This document shows positions 1 through 5,551 of a DNA stretch of 7,689 nucleotides, piece by piece; positions within the stretch are counted from its first letter, which is position 1, and each line of letters starts with the position of its first letter. The notes under the pieces were generated by a model that was not told the origin of the DNA, made no database searches, and was given only the letters and a program-made list of their open reading frames with translations. Origin of the DNA: an uncultured Chromatiales bacterium (lineage in GTDB: Bacteria > Pseudomonadota > Gammaproteobacteria > Steroidobacterales > GCA-2729495); the NCBI GenBank assembly GCA_913058165.1, contig CAJXQV010000052.1, positions 1 through 7,689 of the forward strand, given 5' to 3'. The translations under genes were made by a program, and so were the position numbers.

Positions 1-33
1 TCGTCGGCAGCGTCAGATGTGTATAAGAGACAG
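1..33 (+). other. Nextera (Tn5) Read 1 adapter, untrimmed sequencing artefact
   Basis: These 33 bases match the standard Nextera Read 1 oligonucleotide: a 14-base sequencing tail followed by the 19-base Tn5 mosaic end (AGATGTGTATAAGAGACAG). They are synthetic and do not belong to the organism. The genome sequence begins at base 34, inside panC. An annotator that ignores this will extend the panC reading frame into the adapter. Confidence 0.98.
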
Positions 34-364
34 CTAATACACGGGTGGAGTTTTCAATACCTAATGGGTAAACATCTTCAGCCTTGGGCGCATACAAAAT
101 GTCGACGCCAGCCCGGCTTAACTGCCGTGCATCTTTTTCCGGGGTTCGAGGATAATCACTGAAATCTTCACCCTTACCAAACTGAGTCGGATTCACAAAC
201 ACAGAAACCACAACATGATCCGCATTGGCAGAAGCCAACTGACAAAGACTCATATGACCTTTATGCAGATTGCCCATAGTGGGAACCAGAGCAACAGTTT
301 CACCAACCTGGTGCCATTCAATCAACTGCTCGCGCAAAGCATTATTGTCAGTAATAGTTAGCAT
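34..364 (-). CDS. panC: Pantoate-beta-alanine ligase, N-terminal 110 codons (3' end cut off)
   Basis: PanC is a cytosolic enzyme that condenses pantoate and beta-alanine to pantothenate using ATP, the last step of vitamin B5 synthesis. Translating leftward from the ATG at 364 gives 110 residues with the family hallmarks: PTMGNLHKGHMSL at residues 28-40, which contains the nucleotidyltransferase HxGH signature (H34, H37); SVFVNPTQF at about 54-62; and YPRTPEKD at 71-78. Family members are about 280 residues, so roughly the last 170 are missing because the contig ends. No good Shine-Dalgarno sequence precedes the ATG (only CTTTTTA), but the upstream frame has no other ATG before a TAA at 410-412. 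It lies 83 bases downstream of panB on the same strand, the usual panB-panC order. Reading past base 34 adds adapter-encoded residues that are not real. Confidence 0.95.
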
Positions 365-379
365 TAAAAAGTTATCGCA

Positions 380-398
380 AGTTTGGCGAAGCCGAACT
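380..398 (-). promoter_or_regulatory. Small hairpin in the panB-panC gap, just upstream of the panC start
   Basis: The stretch reads AGTTTGGC-GAA-GCCGAACT on the plus strand: eight base positions per arm around a 3-base loop, with one T/G position. In the panC mRNA (minus strand) that position becomes a C/A mismatch. It ends about 15 bases before the panC ATG, in an 83-base gap with no other clear feature. It could shape translation initiation of panC, which lacks an obvious ribosome-binding site, or it could be incidental. There is no U-tract directly after it, so it is not a convincing terminator. Confidence 0.25.
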
Positions 399-447
399 AA
401 AGCCAGTATTTAAAAAATATAGTAAGAAACGGAGGTTGCTCGTTATT

Positions 448-1281
448 TCAGGAGAAACAATGTTCCGGAGCCGGATAGCTGCGGTTTTTAACCGCCTCAA
501 CGTAGCGCACACAACCCTCGGCTAAAGAACCGGAGTCACTCTCCATAAAATTCTGCACGAATTTTGGCAAGCGCCCTTGAGTAATGCCCAGCGCATCGTA
601 GAGCACCAGGATTTGACCATCAACATCAGGCCCTGCGCCAATACCTATAACCGGCACTTCAACTTTACGGGTAACTGCCTTACCCACTTCATTTGGCACG
701 CATTCCAGCAACACAATATCAGCACCGGCATCTTGCAGCGAAATGGCATCGTCGATCATTTGCAGAGCCTGACCTGAATCTCGACCCTGAACCTTAAAGC
801 CACCAATCTTATGCACCGACTGAGGCTTCAAACCAATATGCGCACAAACAGGAATGTCGTGACGAGTGAGATGCCGGACGATTTCTATCTGACTCGAGCC
901 TCCCTCGAGCTTAATCATCATTGCGCCACCTTCCTGCATCAGGCGAACAGCATTTTCCAAAGCCTGCTCAGGTGTGGTGTAACTCATAAATGGCATATCC
1001 GCCACGAGAAAAGCCCGACGCAAACCACGACGCACCATCTTGGTATGATAAATAATGTCGTCAACGGTGACGGGCACAGTGGTGTCATGCCCCTGAACGA
1101 CCATGCCAAGCGAGTCGCCAACAAGCACGAGATCGGTATCGGCCTTATCCACCAACACGGCAAAACTGGCATCGTAGGCCGTAAGACAGGCAATGGGCGT
1201 CTTCTCCGCTTTCATTTTTCGTAGCGTAGAAATATTGACCGGCGGCGTATCCATGCCGCGTTGTTCTAACTGGGTATACAT
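448..1281 (-). CDS. panB: 3-methyl-2-oxobutanoate hydroxymethyltransferase (ketopantoate hydroxymethyltransferase)
   Basis: PanB transfers a hydroxymethyl group from 5,10-methylene-tetrahydrofolate to alpha-ketoisovalerate, the first committed step of pantothenate synthesis. It acts in the cytosol. The 277-residue protein shows the whole family pattern: LTAYDASFA (33-41), LVGDSLGMVVQGHD (53-66) with metal ligand D56, ADMPFM (94-99) with D95, MIKLEGG (122-128) with K124 and E126, LECVP (192-196) with the catalytic-type E193, and IGIGAG (212-217). E. coli PanB is 264 residues, so the start at 1281 adds about ten. An inner ATG at 1254 (residue 10) would give 268 residues and fits the family better, but neither start has a strong Shine-Dalgarno sequence. 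It is 60 bases downstream of the deoxynucleoside kinase and is followed by panC, so the three may share a transcript. PanB uses a folate cofactor and folK lies nearby. Confidence 0.97.
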   Translation of the reverse strand: MYTQLEQRGMDTPPVNISTLRKMKAEKTPIACLTAYDASFAVLVDKADTDLVLVGDSLGMVVQGHDTTVPVTVDDIIYHTKMVRRGLRRAFLVADMPFMSYTTPEQALENAVRLMQEGGAMMIKLEGGSSQIEIVRHLTRHDIPVCAHIGLKPQSVHKIGGFKVQGRDSGQALQMIDDAISLQDAGADIVLLECVPNEVGKAVTRKVEVPVIGIGAGPDVDGQILVLYDALGITQGRLPKFVQNFMESDSGSLAEGCVRYVEAVKNRSYPAPEHCFS

Positions 1282-1341
1282 GGTTATAGGTTACCTGATT
1301 CAACCGTCGTTGGCAGTCTCTGCGTTGCGCCAGCCAGAGGA

Positions 1342-1989
1342 CTAGCCCAGAGCGCTAGCCAATGGGTTAAAAAACTGCCGGCCACTGCGGGCAGAATCAA
1401 TCTCACGCACAAGCATTTGAAAATGCTCATCATTACTTACAGGGTCAATTTCCGCGGCATTCACAATCAGCAATGGCGACGCGTCATAGGCATGGAAAAA
1501 CCGTGCATATGCATCGGTTAACTGCTCAAGGTAACGTCGCCGGATCTGCTGCTCATAGTTAATTCCGCGCAGTCCGATGCGGAAGATAAGCGTATCGACC
1601 GGCGCCTGCAGATAGACCACAAGATCTGGTGCAGGAGGCTCAAACTCCAACGCATCGCGAACCTGATCATACAGTTTCAATTCGTTCTGATCGAGTGTGA
1701 TTTCTGCGAACAAGCGGTCTTTGTCCATCAAAAAATCGGCAACCCGGGTTTCGCCAAACAGGTCGGCCTGACGCAAGCGCTCCAATTGATTGACCCGCTG
1801 AAACAGGAAAAATAACTGGGTCTGCAATGCGGCTTTCCGAGCATCCCTATAAAAACCAGAGAGAAACGGATTGGCGTCAGCATCTTCCAGCAGCAACTCA
1901 CTGTCGTAACGCTCGGCAAGACGCCTTGCCAGACTGGTTTTTCCGACCCCGATAGGGCCCTCTATTGCGATATAGCGCGGCTCAGCCAT
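1342..1989 (-). CDS. Deoxynucleoside kinase (dNK/dGK/dCK family)
   Basis: This 215-residue protein belongs to the P-loop deoxynucleoside kinases, which phosphorylate deoxynucleosides with ATP in nucleotide salvage. Visible elements are the Walker A loop GPIGVGKTS (11-19); an acidic stretch ending in EDADANPF (35-42), around the residue that acts as base in the family; a glutamine-rich helix QTQLFFLFQR (56-65); DFLMDKDRLFAE (85-96), the counterpart of the family's ERS/DRY-type motif; and an arginine-rich LID, RGINYEQQIRRRY (141-153). The exact nucleoside preference cannot be read from sequence. The ATG at 1989 has AGGG four bases upstream. A kinase of this family sits between folK and panB in several gammaproteobacteria, in my recollection, so the position is typical. 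The 198-base gap upstream suggests possible separate or attenuated expression. Confidence 0.9.
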   Translation of the reverse strand: MAEPRYIAIEGPIGVGKTSLARRLAERYDSELLLEDADANPFLSGFYRDARKAALQTQLFFLFQRVNQLERLRQADLFGETRVADFLMDKDRLFAEITLDQNELKLYDQVRDALEFEPPAPDLVVYLQAPVDTLIFRIGLRGINYEQQIRRRYLEQLTDAYARFFHAYDASPLLIVNAAEIDPVSNDEHFQMLVREIDSARSGRQFFNPLASALG

Positions 1990-2000
1990 AACACCCTGTT

Positions 2001-2035
2001 CTTATAATTATTGAGTTAATAAATTCTTAAGGCTT
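2001..2035 (-). promoter_or_regulatory. Weak promoter-like element before the deoxynucleoside kinase
   Basis: On the minus strand, TATAAG (5 of 6 to the -10 consensus, positions 2006-2001) follows a TTAAGA-type -35 at about 18 bases. It would place transcription start only a few bases from the ATG at 1989, giving a nearly leaderless mRNA. The surrounding 1998-2030 stretch is strongly AT-rich. I consider this a marginal candidate; the gene may instead be read through from folK. Confidence 0.2.
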
Positions 2036-2038
2036 AGC

Positions 2039-2112
2039 GTCAGCCGTGAGTTTGTAAAAACGGCTCTAAACACGCCGAAAACCTTATTCCAAACGCACTA
2101 ACAACGGCTGAC
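2039..2112. repeat. Nested inverted repeats with two mutually exclusive hairpins, in the folK to kinase gap
   Basis: GTCAGCCGT at 2039-2047 is perfectly complementary to ACGGCTGAC at 2104-2112 (9 bp, 56-base loop). The core of the first arm, AGCCGT at 2042-2047, also pairs with ACGGCT at 2060-2065 (6 bp, 12-base loop). In the leftward (gene-sense) transcript two upstream arms therefore compete for one downstream arm, an attenuator-like arrangement in the leader of the deoxynucleoside kinase. On the plus strand the outer repeat is followed by TTTTT (2113-2117), which resembles a terminator for rightward transcription, but the loop is long and no rightward gene lies here. The repeats are seen directly; any function is inference. 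Confidence 0.4.
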
Positions 2113-2149
2113 TTTTTGCTGCTGTAAAGCACCATAACAAATGAATGTC

Positions 2150-2157
2150 CCACGTGG
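2150..2157. other. Perfect 8-bp palindrome CCACGTGG downstream of folK
   Basis: CCACGTGG is its own reverse complement and sits 31 bases past the folK stop, in the 198-base non-coding gap at 1990-2187. It could be a dimeric regulator half-site pair, but no partner site or adjoining promoter supports that and I cannot assign a factor. The rest of the gap holds the inverted repeats and the AT-rich stretch described separately; I see no gene in it. Confidence 0.15.
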
Positions 2158-2187
2158 AATGATTTTATAAGTCGCGATTGCAGGCCC

Positions 2188-2673
2188 TTACTCGATTCGG
2201 CACAGCTCATCTGGGCTCACCCGCGTTAACAGCTCGGCCAGCGCGCCAACACCGGGAATATCCAGTTGCGGCGCGATATCAAATAACGGCAACAACACAA
2301 AGCTGCGGTGAGCAATGCCGGGATGCGGCACCTTAAGGTTAGCCTCACTAACAATGCGGTCGGAATAAACCAATAGATCCAGGTCGAGAACCCGCGGCCC
2401 CCAATGAATGGCTTTAGTGCGGTCCCTTCCGGCCTTCAACTCCACCTCCAACAACTGCACCAGCAGCGCCTGCGGCGATAATGCTGTATCCAACTCCGCC
2501 ACAGCATTCACATAATTCGGCTGATCCTGGGGTCCCATGGGGGGATTACTGTAAAGCGCGGATTGCGCCAGCAACTTCGTATCGGGAATATTGGACAGCG
2601 CTAGAAAGGCCTGACGAACCTGATTCACCGGATCGTTCAGGTTGCTGCCGATACCAATATAAGCGCGCGGCAT
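2188..2673 (-). CDS. folK: 2-amino-4-hydroxy-6-hydroxymethyldihydropteridine diphosphokinase (HPPK)
   Basis: HPPK transfers pyrophosphate from ATP to 6-hydroxymethyl-7,8-dihydropterin, the step before dihydropteroate synthase in folate synthesis. The 161-residue length is usual for the family (E. coli 159). Visible motifs are IGIGSNL (6-12), SNPPMGPQDQPNYVNAV (42-58), RDRTKAIHWGPRVLDLDLL (83-101) with the signature WGPRxLDxD and metal-binding D97 and D99, and VPHPGIAHRSFVLLPL (115-130). The ATG at 2673 lies only 6 bases after the pcnB stop, so folK is probably translated by coupling from pcnB; no strong Shine-Dalgarno sequence is seen. The pcnB-folK pair and its closeness to panBC match the well-known E. 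coli and Pseudomonas neighbourhood. Confidence 0.97.
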   Translation of the reverse strand: MPRAYIGIGSNLNDPVNQVRQAFLALSNIPDTKLLAQSALYSNPPMGPQDQPNYVNAVAELDTALSPQALLVQLLEVELKAGRDRTKAIHWGPRVLDLDLLVYSDRIVSEANLKVPHPGIAHRSFVLLPLFDIAPQLDIPGVGALAELLTRVSPDELCRIE

Positions 2674-2679
2674 AAGCGT

Positions 2680-4023
2680 CTAAGTTTTACGCCGACGACG
2701 TCGTGGCCGGCGGCGCGCCGCGTTCTCTGCATCTTCTTTTGCCGCTTTAGCCGCACCGAAAGCACGTGCTTGCTCAGCCTCAGGTTTGGTCTGAATTTCA
2801 GTCCACCAATCGGCGGTTGTTGCATCGACCTCACCGAGAATCTGGCGTAACAACATTAAATCGTAGGCGGCGCGGAAGCGCGGATGCCCGAGCATGCTCA
2901 TGGCACGTTTACCCTTGGTACGATTAAACTTGGGCTGTAACTGCAGCATCTCGCGCATCGGGTAAGAAAACCGTTTGGGCATAAACACTATATCGTTGGT
3001 TCGCTGAACCAGGCTATCGGCAGCAATATTTCCTGCCTGCAGCTCGGTGTAACCCTCTGCTTCCTGCAAGCGACGGGCATCGTGAGTCATCGGCCCCCAA
3101 AGGAATACGCCAACGAGGAACATCGGAGTAACAGGTCGGCCTTCGGCAACACGCTCATCAGTATTTCTTAATGCCTGCTCAATAAACTCAAGTCGTTCCG
3201 GATGATTTTTTTCAACGCCTTCATCCAGCCATTGAGCTGTTTCCGGATACAGATGCCGGAACAAACGGAACTGGCGCAGATGGCGAAAACCTTCCAATGC
3301 ATGACCGGATTGGAATATTTTGCAAAACTCATCAAACAAGCGCGCCGGGGGCACATCACGCAACAGTTCGGCTAATCGCGGCAACGGCTCAGCGGTATCG
3401 GGATGAATGGTAAATTCGAGCTTCGCGGCAAAACGGGCGGCCCGCAACATTCTTACCGGGTCTTCCCGATAACGGGTTTCCGGATCACCCAGCATGCGCA
3501 AGGTGCGTTGTTTAATATCAGCCACACCATCGACGCAATCGCGTATTGAAAAATCAGCGATATTGTAATAGAGCGCATTGGCAGTGAAATCTCTGCGCCA
3601 GACATCGTCTTCTAGCGTGCCATAAACATTGTCGCGCAGCACCCGGCCAGTGCCTTCAGAAACTTCATGATCGTGATCGTCATTATCAGGATCGGCACTG
3701 CTGCGAAAGGTTGCCACCTCGATAATTTCACGACCAAAGCGCACATGCACCAACCGGAAACGGCGACCAATGACCCGACTATTGCGGAACAACTTGTGCA
3801 CTTCATCAGGAGTAGCATCGGTAGCCACGTCAAAATCTTTGGGACTTTTCTTTAATAAAAGGTCCCGCACACTGCCACCCACCAAATACCCTTGGTAACC
3901 GCCCTTTTTCAGGCGATAAAGCACCTTCAGCGCTGCATCGGAGATGTTATCGCGTGAAACTGTGTGTGCTGGACGGGAGATGATCTCCGCAGCATTGGGT
4001 TTATTAGGCTTGTCTGACGACAT
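2680..4023 (-). CDS. pcnB: Poly(A) polymerase I
   Basis: PcnB adds 3' poly(A) tails to RNAs, promoting their decay and affecting plasmid copy-control RNAs. The 447-residue protein (E. coli about 465) aligns along its whole length. The nucleotidyltransferase head has YLVGGSVRDLLL (46-57) and KDFDVATDA (62-70) with catalytic-type D63 and D65, then RVIGRRFRLVHV (83-94), IIEVATFR (100-107) and WRRDFTANALYYN (142-154) with the third carboxylate D145. RYREDPVRMLRAARFAAKL (184-202) marks the tRNA nucleotidyltransferase/poly(A) polymerase RNA-binding region. The tail is strongly basic (ARRRPRRRRRKT). That tail, together with the PcnB-specific alignment, argues for poly(A) polymerase rather than a CCA-adding enzyme. 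An in-frame TGA touches the ATG (TGAATG), so this is the first possible ATG. The region before it lacks a Shine-Dalgarno sequence, suggesting weak translation. It heads the leftward block and probably co-transcribes folK. Confidence 0.96.
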   Translation of the reverse strand: MSSDKPNKPNAAEIISRPAHTVSRDNISDAALKVLYRLKKGGYQGYLVGGSVRDLLLKKSPKDFDVATDATPDEVHKLFRNSRVIGRRFRLVHVRFGREIIEVATFRSSADPDNDDHDHEVSEGTGRVLRDNVYGTLEDDVWRRDFTANALYYNIADFSIRDCVDGVADIKQRTLRMLGDPETRYREDPVRMLRAARFAAKLEFTIHPDTAEPLPRLAELLRDVPPARLFDEFCKIFQSGHALEGFRHLRQFRLFRHLYPETAQWLDEGVEKNHPERLEFIEQALRNTDERVAEGRPVTPMFLVGVFLWGPMTHDARRLQEAEGYTELQAGNIAADSLVQRTNDIVFMPKRFSYPMREMLQLQPKFNRTKGKRAMSMLGHPRFRAAYDLMLLRQILGEVDATTADWWTEIQTKPEAEQARAFGAAKAAKEDAENAARRRPRRRRRKT

Positions 4024-4048
4024 TCAGGAAACTTTAATTTAGTAATGC

Positions 4049-4076
4049 TTGTGCAAATTTGGAGGAAATCTATAAT
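4049..4076 (+). promoter_or_regulatory. Rightward sigma70-like promoter, likely for tRNA-Glu
   Basis: TTGTGC (4049-4054) and a perfect TATAAT (4071-4076) are separated by 16 bases. The bases after the -10 are GC-rich (ACCAGCCCTCGCC), as in many stable-RNA promoters. The only recognisable rightward gene downstream is the tRNA-Glu at 4208, which would have a leader of about 125 nt needing processing. No better promoter is visible closer to the tRNA. Confidence 0.55.
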
Positions 4077-4101
4077 ACCAGCCCTCGCCAGCCAGAGTTA
4101 A
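4072..4101 (-). promoter_or_regulatory. Leftward sigma70-like promoter candidate for pcnB, overlapping the tRNA promoter
   Basis: On the minus strand TTAACT (4101-4096) and TATTAT (4077-4072) are spaced by 18 bases and match the consensus at 4/6 and 5/6 positions. Transcription would start near 4065, giving pcnB a leader of about 40 nt. The -10 overlaps the rightward TATAAT, so the two promoters would compete for the same DNA. It is weaker than the rightward element. Confidence 0.35.
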
Positions 4102-4111
4102 GGTAATTACA

Positions 4112-4195
4112 ATGGCCGCGAGGACAGTGCGCCCAAGAGCGGCAAGTGGCCGCCACGTCTCATCACAGATGACAACGGCAATGTGCACAGCATGA
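4112..4195 (+). CDS. Possible 27-codon leader ORF before tRNA-Glu (doubtful)
   Basis: An ATG at 4112 with AAGG eight bases upstream opens a 27-codon frame ending in TGA at 4193-4195, 12 bases before the tRNA. The peptide begins MAARTVRPRAASG, is arginine- and alanine-rich, and matches nothing I know. It lies downstream of the rightward promoter, so it would be transcribed. A chance ORF in a tRNA leader is more likely. A small hairpin (GCGGC-AAGTG-GCCGC, 4139-4153) lies within it and has no following T-run. Confidence 0.12.
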   Translation: MAARTVRPRAASGRHVSSQMTTAMCTA

Positions 4196-4207
4196 AGCTT
4201 AAGAAAT

Positions 4208-4282
4208 GCTCCCTTCGTCTAGCGGTTAGGACACGGCCCTCTCAAGGCTGAAACACGAGTTCAATTCTCGTAGGGAGCACCA
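4208..4282 (+). tRNA. tRNA-Glu, anticodon CUC, with encoded CCA
   Basis: A full cloverleaf can be drawn. The acceptor stem is GCTCCCT/AGGGAGC (4208-4214 with 4272-4278). The D arm GTCT/GGAC has the U11-A24 and U13-G22 pairs typical of tRNA-Glu. The anticodon stem is CGGCC/GGCTG (4234-4238 with 4246-4250, one G-U pair) around the loop CTCTCAA, placing CTC at 4241-4243. A four-base variable loop (the tRNA-Glu deletion of position 47) is followed by the T arm ACGAG/CTCGT with loop TTCAATT, then discriminator A at 4279 and CCA at 4280-4282. It reads GAG codons. It is the only gene on the plus strand and converges on the end of the polyene operon. Position 2-71 is C-G rather than the E. coli U-A, but the other Glu features hold. 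Confidence 0.95.
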
Positions 4283-4292
4283 CTTCAGGCAC

Positions 4293-4308
4293 GCATCGGT
4301 TTCGATGC
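4293..4308. terminator. Hairpin between tRNA-Glu and the converging ketosynthase gene
   Basis: GCATCG-GTTT-CGATGC is a perfect 6-bp stem with a 4-base loop, 10 bases after the tRNA CCA and 13 bases before the end of the leftward ketosynthase gene. It sits where two transcripts meet, so a bidirectional stop or 3'-end stabiliser is plausible. Neither strand has a T-run after it, so it is not a classical Rho-independent terminator. Confidence 0.3.
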
Positions 4309-4321
4309 AGGTCGATCGGCC

Positions 4322-5551
4322 TTAATCCAATCGCTTAAACACCAGCGACGTATTGATCCCGCCAAATGCGAAGTTATTCGACATGACGTATTCACAAGAA
4401 ATATTGCGACCTTCATTAACGATGTAATCGAGTTCCCCGCACTCGGGATCAACATTATCAAGATTAATAGTCGGAGCAAACCAGCCTTCATGCATCATCT
4501 CAATTGCCAACCAGGCTTCGAGTGCGCCACATGCGCCTAGGGTATGGCCCATGTAGCTCTTCATTGAACTCACTGGCGTGTTGCTGCCTACAACCTCGTG
4601 AGTTGCAAGGCTTTCTGCAATATCGCCATGATCTGTCGCGGTACCGTGTGTACTGATATAACCTATCTGGCTCGCATCAATACCCGCATCATCCAATCCG
4701 CCAGCAATACAACGTGCCATGGTTTCCCGATTCGGGCGTGTCACATGACTGCCGTCAGAGTTACTCGCGAAGCCAACCAGTTCGCAAATAATATTCGCGC
4801 CTCTGGCCTTCGCGTGCTCGTATTCTTCGAGCACGAAGGTGCACGCGCCCTCACCTAATACAAGACCATCACGGTCACGGTCATAGGGACGTGGTGTCTT
4901 TTTCGGTTGGTCGTTCATCGTGCTGGTCGCATACAGCGTGTCGAACACAGCCGCCTGAGTCGGACAAAGTTCTTCACCCCCACCCGCCAGCATAATATCC
5001 TGCTGCCCATAACGGATGGTTTCAAATGCATAGCCGATACCCTGACTGCCCGCCACACATGCTGTGCTCGTAGGAATAACCCGCCCCGTCAAACCGAAAA
5101 ACACACCGATGTTTACTACAGCGGTATGGCTCATCATGCGAACGTAACTCGTCGCATTCAGCCCATCGAGGCTTTTATGCAATAACATCTGGCCGAACTC
5201 GGCAACAGCATCGGTGCTGCCTGCCGAAGAACCGTAAGATGCGCCACATCTACCCGACTTAATGATGGGGTCATCCAGCAGTCCAGCGGACTGAAGCGCA
5301 CGCTCACTGGCGGTAACCGCCATTTTCGAAACTCGACCCATGCTGCGAAGCTGACGACGCGTGTAGTGCTCAGGCACTTTAAAGTCGGTAACCGGCGAAC
5401 CCAATGCGGTATTTAAACCATCGTATTCACGCCAATGATCAAGAAACTGAACGGCATTACGATACTCGCCCAACTGCTTACGGATTGTTGACCAATCCGA
5501 ACCCAGTGGCGATATTCCTGAAATACCTGTTACTACTACCCTGCGAATCAT
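4322..5551 (-). CDS. apeR: Aryl polyene beta-ketoacyl-ACP synthase (ApeR-like ketosynthase)
   Basis: This FabF-type condensing enzyme should join malonyl-ACP units to the growing polyene acyl chain in the cytosol. The 409-residue protein keeps the Cys-His-His triad: C165 in TSTACVAGSQ (161-170), H302 in ISTHGTATDHGD (299-310) and H336 in MKSYMGHTLGACGALEAW (330-347). The C-terminal loop SNNFAFGGIN (391-400) corresponds to the gatekeeper loop of FabF. The active-site cysteine argues against a chain-length-factor partner. Similarity to the last ketosynthase of aryl polyene clusters, from memory, includes EYDGLNTALG, SYVRMMSHTAVVN and GGGEELCPTQAAVFDTL. Its ATG directly follows the ketoreductase stop (TAAATG), implying translational coupling. 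It is the last gene of the operon and ends 39 bases from the tRNA-Glu CCA. FabF or a fatty-acid role is less likely given the neighbours. Confidence 0.92.
   Translation of the reverse strand: MIRRVVVTGISGISPLGSDWSTIRKQLGEYRNAVQFLDHWREYDGLNTALGSPVTDFKVPEHYTRRQLRSMGRVSKMAVTASERALQSAGLLDDPIIKSGRCGASYGSSAGSTDAVAEFGQMLLHKSLDGLNATSYVRMMSHTAVVNIGVFFGLTGRVIPTSTACVAGSQGIGYAFETIRYGQQDIMLAGGGEELCPTQAAVFDTLYATSTMNDQPKKTPRPYDRDRDGLVLGEGACTFVLEEYEHAKARGANIICELVGFASNSDGSHVTRPNRETMARCIAGGLDDAGIDASQIGYISTHGTATDHGDIAESLATHEVVGSNTPVSSMKSYMGHTLGACGALEAWLAIEMMHEGWFAPTINLDNVDPECGELDYIVNEGRNISCEYVMSNNFAFGGINTSLVFKRLD

Noticed and set aside
1..33. Tn5 mosaic end as evidence of a natural Tn5/IS50 transposon
   Set aside because: The mosaic end is the engineered 19-base form joined to Illumina tails and an index, so it is library chemistry and not a genomic mobile element.
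811..1224. 137-residue plus-strand ORF
   Set aside because: It lies entirely opposite panB, whose full motif set is present on the minus strand. The product is low in hydrophobic order and has no family features.
1328..1339. 12-base repeat CGCCAGCCAGAG shared with 4086-4097
   Set aside because: A 12-base match between two places in a window of this size is expected by chance about once, and neither flank is similar.
2680..2730. Dense GC-rich palindromic stretch (ACGACGTCGT, GGCGCGCC)
   Set aside because: It is explained by arginine codons in the basic C-terminal tail of PcnB.
4061..4066. Strong Shine-Dalgarno-like GGAGGA on the plus strand
   Set aside because: No start codon follows at a suitable distance, and it falls inside the spacer of the proposed tRNA promoter.
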